This document shows, in pieces, positions 19,410 to 26,878 of a DNA stretch of 64,000 nt. Location of the stretch: positions 1 to 64,000 of the forward strand of contig JAKORG010000025.1 of assembly GCA_029777945.1 (NCBI GenBank), read 5' to 3'. The notes under the pieces are model-generated. The model was not told the DNA's origin and searched no databases. It saw only the letters and a list, made by a program, of their open reading frames with translations. The translations under genes were made by a program, and so were the position numbers. The stretch comes from Deltaproteobacteria bacterium. Lineage in GTDB: Bacteria; Desulfobacterota; Syntrophorhabdia; Syntrophorhabdales; Syntrophorhabdaceae. Within the stretch, counting starts at the first letter, position 1. Each line of letters begins with the position of its first letter.

Positions 19410-20558
19410 ATGATAAAGGGCATAAAATTTTCCGGCATCGAATCAGGGATAAAGGCAAAGGGACTCGATCTGGGTCTTGTTTTATTCGAAGAGGATATGC
19501 ATTGTTTTGCAGCATATACAAGAAATAGGGTAAAGGCAGCGCACATTCACTACAACAAAAATCAAGACATAGATGCCATAAGGGCAATCCTTGTAAACAG
19601 CGGGTGCGCTAATGCATGTACAGGTAGGCATGGTATAGAAGACCTGATCTCAATTTCAGATAAACTGTCCAGTGCATTGGGTATTAAAAACAATCAGATT
19701 CTTTTTGCATCGACAGGTGTCATTGGAAAGAGGTTGCAGAAAGACCTGATTATAAGGAACATCCCGGAACTTTTAGCCAATCTCGATGAAAACAACATTG
19801 ATGCCTTTGCCAATGCCATCATGACAACAGATACATTTCAAAAGATTGTAAAATTTTCTTTTGAAGGGAAGAAAGAATATACCCTCATAGGTGTTGCCAA
19901 AGGTGCAGGAATGATAAACCCTTTGTTTGCCACAATGCTCGTCTTTTTATTCACAGATTATCCTGTGTTTCCTAATGCTTTTTCACAGTATTTTAAAAGA
20001 TGCGTTAAAGAAACATTCGAAAGGATTACAGTAGATGGTGAGTGTAGCACCAACGATACGGTAATGCTTTTTTCAAAAAAAGGGCATGAGGACAACTCCT
20101 GTGTTGATAAATTTAAAGATACTGTTTTTAAGGCAATGAAGGAACTGTCTTTGATGGTTGTAAAAGATGGTGAAGGTGCAACAAGGGTTATCCATATAAA
20201 TATAAAAGGTGCTAAAAATAAAAACATTGCAGAAAAGATTGCCAGAAGAATTGCCACTTCCCCTCTATCAAAGACAGCGTTTTTCGGCTGTGACCCTAAC
20301 TGGGGAAGATTTATTGCTGCAGCAGGGGACGCCGGAGTGCCTTTAGACCCAGATAAAGTAGAGATTGTTCTTGAGGGCGTAACCCTTGCAAAAAACGGGA
20401 TGGAGATACCCTTTGATGAGGAAAGATTAAAACATCTAATGAATAAAAAGGATATCGAACTAATCATAAACTTACACAGTGGAAAGGCATCTTTTGATAT
20501 ATTTACAACAGACCTCACATACGATTATGTAAAAATAAACGCATCCTATAGAAGTTAG
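19410..20558 (+). CDS. argJ: bifunctional glutamate N-acetyltransferase / amino-acid acetyltransferase
   Basis: The 382-residue protein has VNSGCANACTGRHG, FASTGVIGKRL, and the self-cleavage site FATMLVFL (Ala-Thr bond, Thr becoming the nucleophile), followed by VDGECSTNDTVMLF and GCDPNWGRFIAAAGDAG. It recycles the acetyl group from acetylornithine to glutamate in arginine synthesis. The usual second motif is DGDTSTNDT; here the Asp/Thr are Glu/Cys, a mild variation. Confidence 0.92.
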   Translation: MIKGIKFSGIESGIKAKGLDLGLVLFEEDMHCFAAYTRNRVKAAHIHYNKNQDIDAIRAILVNSGCANACTGRHGIEDLISISDKLSSALGIKNNQILFASTGVIGKRLQKDLIIRNIPELLANLDENNIDAFANAIMTTDTFQKIVKFSFEGKKEYTLIGVAKGAGMINPLFATMLVFLFTDYPVFPNAFSQYFKRCVKETFERITVDGECSTNDTVMLFSKKGHEDNSCVDKFKDTVFKAMKELSLMVVKDGEGATRVIHINIKGAKNKNIAEKIARRIATSPLSKTAFFGCDPNWGRFIAAAGDAGVPLDPDKVEIVLEGVTLAKNGMEIPFDEERLKHLMNKKDIELIINLHSGKASFDIFTTDLTYDYVKINASYRS

Positions 20559-20574
20559 TATAGTTTTAAAGTCT

Positions 20575-21840
20575 ATGAAGTTTCATATAAAAACAACGGG
20601 TTGTAGGGCAAATCAGTGGGATTCATACGTGATATCAAATACATTGAACCGCAATGGGTGTGCACAAACAAAACTTGAAGATGCAGACATATGTATTATA
20701 AATGCCTGCACACTCACTGAGGCAGCAGAAAGGGATATCAAGAGATTCATAAATCAATGCAGGGCGAGAAATCCCAAAAGCACCATTGTCCTTGCAGGCT
20801 GTCATGCTCAGGTTTATCCTGAAAAAGGCTTTGGTGCCGATTTTGTGTTAGGTAACAAAGAAAAGTTTAGCATCTTAGAATATATAGGTTTAAAAGAGAG
20901 ATCAATAAAGACCGTAGATGATACTTTTTTAGAAAAGGCAGAGATAGATGGCCTTCCAACAGGAAAAACCCGTTTTTTTCTGAAAATTCAAGACGGTTGT
21001 GATAAGTTCTGTTCATATTGTATTGTTCCCTTTGCAAGGGGTAAAGGGAGAAGTAGAAACGAGGATGAAATATTAATGGCAATGGAATCCCTTTACGAAA
21101 AAGGCGTAAAGGAGGTAGTATTAACAGGTATTGAAATTTCAGCATACAAAGACGAAAAAACAGGGGATGATTTGAACAATCTATTAAAAATCCTTGAAGA
21201 TGCTAAAACCCCGCCCAGAATAAGGTTGAGTTCCATTGATCCCATCTTTATTACAGATAAGTTTATAGACATTATGGCCAGTTCAAAAAAGATAGCCAAA
21301 AGTATACATATCTCTGCACAGAGTTTTTCTGATAAGGTCTTACATCTTATGAAAAGAGAATACACTAAAGCATACCTTGTGGACACAATTAAAAAACTCG
21401 TTAAACGTATTGAAGATATAGGCATTGGTTTAGATATAATTTCAGGTTTTCCATAAGAAGATGAAGATGCCTTTTTGGAAACCTTCAATAGCATTGAAAA
21501 CCTTGATATATACTACCTCCATGTATTTTCTTTTTCTCCAAGGCAAAAGACAGAGGCTGCCTTTATGCCAAATCAGATTCCAGATAGGGTTAAAAAAGAG
21601 AGGGTCAATAAACTACGTATACTGGATAGAAGAAAAAGGATTGACTTTTATGATAGATTTATAGGAAAAAATGCAATTATAATTCCTGAGGGTAAGGTTT
21701 ACAGGGGGAATTTTATTAAAGGATTTACAGATAATTATATCCCTGTGTTTATAAAGCACAAAAAATCATTGGAAAATAGCCTCATAGAGGTTAAAATAAA
21801 GGATATAGAAGACGGTTTTTTAATAGGAGAGTGTTTATAA
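20575..21840 (+). pseudogene. mtaB: tRNA t6A37 methylthiotransferase MtaB, interrupted by in-frame TAA
   Basis: The frame encodes a MiaB/MtaB-type radical SAM enzyme: N-terminal UPF0004 domain with GCRANQWDS, CTLTEAAER and AGCHAQV, the SAM cluster motif CDKFCSYC, and HISAQSFSDKVLHLMKR. At 21454-21456 a TAA replaces the conserved Gly of GFPGE; beyond it the same frame continues unbroken to 21840 with EDEDAFLETF, YYLHVFSFSPR and a TRAM-like tail. Both halves together make the normal length of about 420 codons. It is either a recent nonsense mutation or a sequence error. Ending at the TAA would remove the end of the SAM domain and the TRAM domain. Confidence 0.85.
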
Positions 21841-21850
21841 AAGAGGTAAA

Positions 21851-22150
21851 ATGTTTGCATTTGGTAATCTGATTTCGGCTGTGGCCTCCATAATAAATAT
21901 TATACTTGACCTTTACTTCTGGGTAATTTTTATAAGGGCAATTATGTCATGGTTTAATCCAAATCCCTATAATCCCATTGTGAGAACCATTTATAGACTT
22001 GTTGACCCCATAACATACAAAATTTCCAGGATTATTCCTACAAGGTTTGGAATGGTAGACTTATCGCCGTTTATCTTAATGCTCATCATAATGTTTTTGC
22101 AGAAATTCGTTGTTAGAACCCTTTTTGATATTGCATTGAGGATGAAATAG
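21851..22150 (+). CDS. YggT family integral membrane protein
   Basis: The 99-residue protein has two hydrophobic segments (about 5-30 and 65-90) around the family motif IMSWFNPNPYNPIVRTIYRLVDPI. YggT proteins are linked to division, osmotic stress and membrane organisation, but their biochemistry is not settled. It lies 10 bp after the mtaB frame. Confidence 0.85.
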   Translation: MFAFGNLISAVASIINIILDLYFWVIFIRAIMSWFNPNPYNPIVRTIYRLVDPITYKISRIIPTRFGMVDLSPFILMLIIMFLQKFVVRTLFDIALRMK

Positions 22151-22153
22151 GCT

Positions 22154-22489
22154 ATGGAAACAGATGAATGGGGTAAAGATCCTCAGGTGAGATTTTTAAG
22201 GCGTGTATTTTCACACATGGAAGAGGCACAAAAAGGCCTTCTCGATAAAATCGGGATTTCCTTATTCGATGAAAGGCTAAAAAGAATAAGAGATGGAGCA
22301 CTTACAATCTTCGAAAGGGCATGGGCAATGGCTTTAAGAAAAGGTATGAATTTAGAAGAGAAAGACCTTGTGCATCTCTATATTTTTTCCCTTGCATATG
22401 TGCTTGAGAGATATAAAATTTCTGTGCCCCAGGACATTTTACCTTTTAATGAAGACATAAAGAAAATTGTTTTTGAGGTCACAAGATGA
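22154..22489 (+). CDS. uncharacterised small helical protein
   Basis: I do not recognise this 111-residue protein. It is rich in charged helices (MEEAQKGLLDKIG, LKRIRDGALTIFERAWAMA, VHLYIFSLAYVLERY), has no signal peptide or cysteines, and no clear coiled coil. It starts 4 bp after yggT and overlaps the next gene by 4 bp (ATGA), so it is probably a real, translationally coupled gene. Confidence 0.6.
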   Translation: METDEWGKDPQVRFLRRVFSHMEEAQKGLLDKIGISLFDERLKRIRDGALTIFERAWAMALRKGMNLEEKDLVHLYIFSLAYVLERYKISVPQDILPFNEDIKKIVFEVTR

Positions 22490-22821
22490 TACGGTTAAGG
22501 CTATTCGGCAGGTGTCGTATATACCATGACCCTGTGAGCCCTGTGCTTAAGGCACCAGCCCAGGTGGGATGGAGCGCCTGGTTCAGGACAATTGACCTTG
22601 TAACCCCTCAGCCATTAAAGGGAGAAGAGCTTTTAAGGCGCACAAAGGGTTGGTGGACCGTAGACCCCACTGAAGTGGCTGAAGTGGTAAAAAAATACGG
22701 TAGGTTGGTTATAGGAGAACATGGAGAGCTCATGGTGGAATTCAACCACAAAAGGGATGCAGAGGCGTTATCGAACGAGCTTAAAGAAAGATTTGGTGAC
22801 CAGGTGCAGCTTGCACCATGA
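22486..22821 (+). CDS. uncharacterised small protein
   Basis: This 111-residue protein is not recognised. It has a basic beginning (MIRLRLFGRCR), a Trp-rich middle (GWSAWFRTID, RRTKGWWTVDPTEV) and a charged C-terminal part (NHKRDAEALSNELKERFGD) that looks like an alpha/beta tail. It is coupled to the previous gene and ends convergent with the molybdenum operon, 20 bp from its last gene. Confidence 0.6.
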   Translation: MIRLRLFGRCRIYHDPVSPVLKAPAQVGWSAWFRTIDLVTPQPLKGEELLRRTKGWWTVDPTEVAEVVKKYGRLVIGEHGELMVEFNHKRDAEALSNELKERFGDQVQLAP

Positions 22822-22841
22822 TGATAGAAGAAAAAATAGGG

Positions 22842-23135
22842 TTACCCCCCTGCGAGGGGATCCATATATATTTCTACAAAAATCTTATCTCCATCAAAAA
22901 CCTTTGTTCTTAGACCTTCCGGAAGATCAAAATGACTTATTCCGTTTATATATACATACCTTATATCATCACCCATTTCACCATTTTCAGTAAATCTTAA
23001 AAAAGGATAAAAGGTAGATAGTTTTTTAAGAACTGCAAGCAAGTCATCATCGGTTCCGTCGAGATTTAAGATAAAAGGAGGCTCAAACAGGTTTTTAATC
23101 TTTAGATTTGATTCTATCTTTACCTTTCTTGTCAT
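22842..23135 (-). CDS. MoaD/ThiS-like ubiquitin-fold sulfur-carrier-type protein
   Basis: The 97-residue protein ends in KIFVEIYMDPLAGG. A C-terminal Gly-Gly after a beta-strand preceded by DGD is the signature of MoaD/ThiS sulfur carriers. It is the last gene of the molybdenum-hydroxylase operon, so it may serve molybdopterin sulfur chemistry or maturation of these enzymes. It is longer than the usual 80-residue MoaD and the rest of the sequence is only loosely similar. GAGAGG lies 7 nt before the ATG. Confidence 0.65.
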   Translation of the reverse strand: MTRKVKIESNLKIKNLFEPPFILNLDGTDDDLLAVLKKLSTFYPFLRFTENGEMGDDIRYVYINGISHFDLPEGLRTKVFDGDKIFVEIYMDPLAGG

Positions 23136-23183
23136 ACTTAAACCTCTCTTTGAACCTCCGTTTATTATATTATACCATTATTC

Positions 23184-23648
23184 TTATTTTTTTGAAGTCT
23201 CTTCCACTGCCTCGATAATTTTTTTATAACCTGTGCATCTGCATATATTGGATGACATGGTTTTTACAATATCTCTTTTTTCCGGTTTTTTATTTCTGTC
23301 GAGAAGGGCTTTTGCGGTTAAAATCATCCCTGAAGTGCAAAATCCACACTGAACCGCGCCTTTTTCCATAAAGGCCTGCTGAAGGGGATGAAGTTTTTCC
23401 CCGTTTTTTAGTCCTTCAATGGTTGTAATAGATGCACCTTCAACTTCAGGGGTGAGTATAAGGCACGATCTCATGGGAGTTCCGTTTACAAGCACTGTGC
23501 ATGCACCGCATGAACCGAGACTACACGACTCTTTTGCCCCTGTCAGGGAAAGCCTTTCCCTTAATGTCTCCAGTAAGGTCTCGTAAGGTTTTACCTGAAG
23601 GGTTACCTTTTCGTTGTTGACATTAAGCATAACCTTGATTGTTTTCAT
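23184..23648 (-). CDS. molybdenum hydroxylase, [2Fe-2S] subunit (set 2)
   Basis: The 154-residue protein has a plant-ferredoxin-type cluster site (CSLGSCGACTVLVNG and RSCL) and a second, helical [2Fe-2S] site (QCGFCTSGM and NICRCTGY), as in the small subunits of xanthine dehydrogenase and 4-hydroxybenzoyl-CoA reductase (HcrC). It carries electrons between Mo and the FAD subunit. It overlaps the FAD subunit gene by 4 bp. Confidence 0.92.
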   Translation of the reverse strand: MKTIKVMLNVNNEKVTLQVKPYETLLETLRERLSLTGAKESCSLGSCGACTVLVNGTPMRSCLILTPEVEGASITTIEGLKNGEKLHPLQQAFMEKGAVQCGFCTSGMILTAKALLDRNKKPEKRDIVKTMSSNICRCTGYKKIIEAVEETSKK

Positions 23649-24592
23649 CTGCCACCTCCTGCGCCTATTCTTTTGAACGCCCTTTTAATCAAAACAGGAA
23701 CCATTTTTTTTCTGTATAATGGTGTCAAAACTGCATTCAAGACAGGTCTGGCATCTTCATAAGCCCAGTCTGCCACTTCGTTTATAGATTTTTCATTGAT
23801 TTCTTTTATTTCGTAAAGATGGGGTGAAGGTCCTATACCTGTTACTGCTACCACTGCAGCATCTTTTTTTACTGTTACTGCAACACCCACAAGGGGATAA
23901 TCTATTGAGCCCCTTACAGTAAGCTTTTCATAGGCGCCTTTTGTCTTTTTTAAAGGAATTATAATCTCTTTTAATATCTCTCCTGGTTTTATAGTGAAGG
24001 GTGAACGGCCGTCTTCGCTGAATAATTTTTCTAACCTCACAGTTCTTTCACCTTTTGCGCTTACAAGCTTTGCCTTTGCATCGATTGTCATAAGGCTCGG
24101 TGCATTATCACCGCAGTAATTTGAAAAACACGATTTTGAATTAGGAACAACATTGCATACCTTACCACCCATTTTAAGGCAGAATCCCCTTGCTGTTCTC
24201 CATTCCAGAGACTTGTTATACTGGAGACACCTGGTGTTCTGGAGAATATTTCCACCAATGGTGCCTCTCATCTGTAAGGTTTTACAGGAAGTTGCCTCCA
24301 ATGATTCAAAAAGGCAGGGAAAGTAATCCTTAATAAAAGGATTTTGCTTCAACTCGAAAAGGGTTATGTTTGGCCCCACAACAAGGGAATTGTTTATCTT
24401 CTTGATGTCTTTTAACCCATCTATACCTTTTAAATCTATTATTACTTTTGGTTGAAGTAGCCTTAACTTAATCAAAGGAACAAGGTCTGTGCCCCCTGCA
24501 AGATAAAACGCATTCCCATCGTGTTTATTGTATAATTCCAGGGCCTCTTCAATAGTTCTCGCCTTTTTATAATCAAACTTAGGTAGAATCAT
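23645..24592 (-). CDS. molybdenum hydroxylase, FAD subunit with extra [4Fe-4S] loop (HcrB-like, set 2)
   Basis: The 315-residue protein has the FAD-binding fold of the xanthine dehydrogenase family (FYLAGGTDLVPLIKLR, MRGTIGGNILQN). In place of the usual short turn it has a cysteine-bearing insertion, Cys122, Cys138, Cys146 and Cys155, with spacings of 15, 7 and 8 residues. These are, as I recall them, the very [4Fe-4S] ligand positions of Thauera 4-hydroxybenzoyl-CoA reductase HcrB. Such a cluster allows low-potential electron transfer. The enzyme could reduce a hydroxy-aryl-CoA or couple substrate oxidation to a low-potential carrier such as ferredoxin. Confidence 0.88.
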   Translation of the reverse strand: MILPKFDYKKARTIEEALELYNKHDGNAFYLAGGTDLVPLIKLRLLQPKVIIDLKGIDGLKDIKKINNSLVVGPNITLFELKQNPFIKDYFPCLFESLEATSCKTLQMRGTIGGNILQNTRCLQYNKSLEWRTARGFCLKMGGKVCNVVPNSKSCFSNYCGDNAPSLMTIDAKAKLVSAKGERTVRLEKLFSEDGRSPFTIKPGEILKEIIIPLKKTKGAYEKLTVRGSIDYPLVGVAVTVKKDAAVVAVTGIGPSPHLYEIKEINEKSINEVADWAYEDARPVLNAVLTPLYRKKMVPVLIKRAFKRIGAGGGR

Positions 24593-26868
24593 CGCTTCCC
24601 TCCCTTGTTTTTTTCTAATAGTTTCAAAACATTATCCGGTGTAAGGGGCAGTTCTTCGAAGAGCATGCCCGTTGCATTTGTAAATGCACAGGCTATGGCG
24701 CTATATGCGTTCATCCTAATTGTGAGACCACCTTCCTTTGCACCAAAAGGACCTTTCGGGTCATTAGAGCTTACAATAATCGTTTCAATATCAGGCATAT
24801 CGCATGCAAGGGGCACTTTATATTCCAGTAAATCAGGATTTAAAAGAAAACCTTTATACCACATATTGCCTTCAAAAATCGTAGCAATCCCTGCCTGTCC
24901 CACAGAACCTTCCATCTGACCCTCCACTGCCATGGGATTGATAGGTCTGCCGCAATCGTGGGCTGCAATAAATTTTGGGACCTTTATCTTTCCCGTCTCC
25001 TCATCTATTTCTATTTCTGCCACTGAAGTGCCGAAGGAATATGTTCCTGCCATCTGTCCTTCTGGTTTCGATACCCATTCCCTCTCAAGGTCAATATCTG
25101 GGAAGAAGGAACCAGTGCCTACTATAGGTTCACCTTTAAAAAATGCCTCCCTTGTTATCCAGGAAATGGGCATCCTTTTATCAGGTGTTTTTACGGAATA
25201 GGCAACGCGGTCCTTTAAATCTATCTCTTCTTCAGGCACACCTAATTTTTTAGAGGCAATGGCAATAATCTTTTTCCTTGCATCTTCACAGGCAGCCTTA
25301 ACGGCATTGGCACCTACATATGCCGCTGCCTGAGAATACGAACCTGGATCGAGGTTTGTAACTTCAGTGTCTGCGTTCACAAGGTTTATATCATCCATGG
25401 GGATACCGAGTACCTCTGAGGCAACTTGAACTGCCAGAGATTCATTTCCCTGACCGTTATCCACCATTCCAGTTATGAGGGTTACCTGACCGTCATCGTT
25501 TATCTTGACATAACACGATGAACCGGAACGGAACCCCATAGGAAAACCGCACATTATGGCCACGCAACCCATACCTATACCTTTATTTCGTGTATGTTTT
25601 TTCCATTTCTTTTTAAAATCTGATTTTTCAGCGGCTTGAATGATTGTGTCTTTTAAGCCGCAACTTATTATCTTTGATTTTGTTGCCGTTAATTCACCGG
25701 CAGTAAGACCGTTTTTCAATCTTACCTCTACGGGGTCAAGCCCTAATTCCTTTGCCATCAGATCCATTTGTGCCTCATTGCCTGCAAGAAAAGCCCTGCC
25801 ATGGCACCCATACATCCCCCTGATACCTTTATTTGTAAATACCCTGTAACCATCGTAGCGGACATTGGGTAGACGATAACATTCTTCATAAACATAATAT
25901 GGTATGGAAGTAGCAATAGGCCCTGTGGAACTATATGCACCACCATCATATATGGTCTTATACTCTTTTGCCACTATTGTTCCATCCTTTTTCATCCCTG
26001 TCTTAACAGTAGCAATAATGTCATGGACCTGTCTTGAACACATTGCATTTTCTTCCCTTGTTAAAACGAGCTTTACAGGTCTACCAGATTTTATGGAAAG
26101 AAGGGATGCTACAAGGTCACCGGGCGCAACTTCAGAACGGCCTCCAAATGCCCCTCCTGAATTTATATGTCTTACCCTTACCCTATTTAGCGGTAATTTT
26201 AAAAGGTTTGAGAGTGCCTTTGCACGGACATGGGGACCTGCATTGGGCATCCAGAGGTCAAGATAACCATTGGCATATGAGGCAACCACTGCATATGGTT
26301 CCATCATGGCATATGCCTCACCTTTTGCCTTAAAGGTATCCTCCCTTACAATATATGCCTTTGCCATTGCCTTATCCACATCGCCCACTTCTATATGGAT
26401 ATGTATGTTTATGTTGTTTTTGTATTGTTCGTGAATCTGCGGTGCTGTGTCTTTCATGGCTTCAACAGGGTCAAAAACCGCTTCCAGTGGCTCATATTCC
26501 ACTTTGATTAATGATAAGGCCTCAATGGCACTTTCTTCGTCTACTGCTGCCACTGCTGCCACATCCTCACCTATGTATCGCACCTTATCTGTAGGTAGCA
26601 TGGCATGATCCTGGGTATACCGGAATACACCCCATTTAACTCCATAGGCATCAAAGCCTGATATAGCAGCCTTGACACCTGGAACCTTAAGGGCTTTTGA
26701 TACATCGATATTTAAAATCTTTGCATGGGGATAGGGGCTCCTCAATACCTTGGCATATAACATACCCGGTAGTTTTAAGTCAGCAGTATACAAAGCCCCA
26801 CCTGTTACCTTTGCATAAGAATCGCTTCTTATAACCCTTTTTCCTACTATCTTTAGGTTTTCATCCAT
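24589..26868 (-). CDS. molybdenum hydroxylase, molybdopterin-binding subunit (set 2)
   Basis: The 759-residue protein has the family features VRYIGEDVAAVAAVDEESA, HINSGGAFGGRSEVAPGD, GIRGMYGCHGRAF and GMVDNGQGNESL. The C-terminal active-site motif, normally GAKGxGE with a catalytic Glu, reads GPFGAKEGGLT, so Leu (about residue 715) replaces the Glu. The start is placed at 26868 because GGGGG lies 6 nt before that ATG; an ATG two codons upstream is too close to it. The first bases overlap nothing, but the upstream subunit ends only 10 bp earlier. Confidence 0.88.
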   Translation of the reverse strand: MDENLKIVGKRVIRSDSYAKVTGGALYTADLKLPGMLYAKVLRSPYPHAKILNIDVSKALKVPGVKAAISGFDAYGVKWGVFRYTQDHAMLPTDKVRYIGEDVAAVAAVDEESAIEALSLIKVEYEPLEAVFDPVEAMKDTAPQIHEQYKNNINIHIHIEVGDVDKAMAKAYIVREDTFKAKGEAYAMMEPYAVVASYANGYLDLWMPNAGPHVRAKALSNLLKLPLNRVRVRHINSGGAFGGRSEVAPGDLVASLLSIKSGRPVKLVLTREENAMCSRQVHDIIATVKTGMKKDGTIVAKEYKTIYDGGAYSSTGPIATSIPYYVYEECYRLPNVRYDGYRVFTNKGIRGMYGCHGRAFLAGNEAQMDLMAKELGLDPVEVRLKNGLTAGELTATKSKIISCGLKDTIIQAAEKSDFKKKWKKHTRNKGIGMGCVAIMCGFPMGFRSGSSCYVKINDDGQVTLITGMVDNGQGNESLAVQVASEVLGIPMDDINLVNADTEVTNLDPGSYSQAAAYVGANAVKAACEDARKKIIAIASKKLGVPEEEIDLKDRVAYSVKTPDKRMPISWITREAFFKGEPIVGTGSFFPDIDLEREWVSKPEGQMAGTYSFGTSVAEIEIDEETGKIKVPKFIAAHDCGRPINPMAVEGQMEGSVGQAGIATIFEGNMWYKGFLLNPDLLEYKVPLACDMPDIETIIVSSNDPKGPFGAKEGGLTIRMNAYSAIACAFTNATGMLFEELPLTPDNVLKLLEKNKGGKR

Positions 26869-26878
26869 ACACATCCCC

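Noticed and set aside
19958-20518. A 186-codon minus-strand open frame inside argJ
   Set aside because: It is a shadow of the conserved argJ coding sequence on the other strand.
21454-21456. Possible recoding of TAA as a sense codon (two genes read through TAA)
   Set aside because: TAA ends many intact genes here (for example hutU at 48898-48900 and mreB at 63254-63256), so a reassigned code is not supported; mutation or sequence error is simpler.
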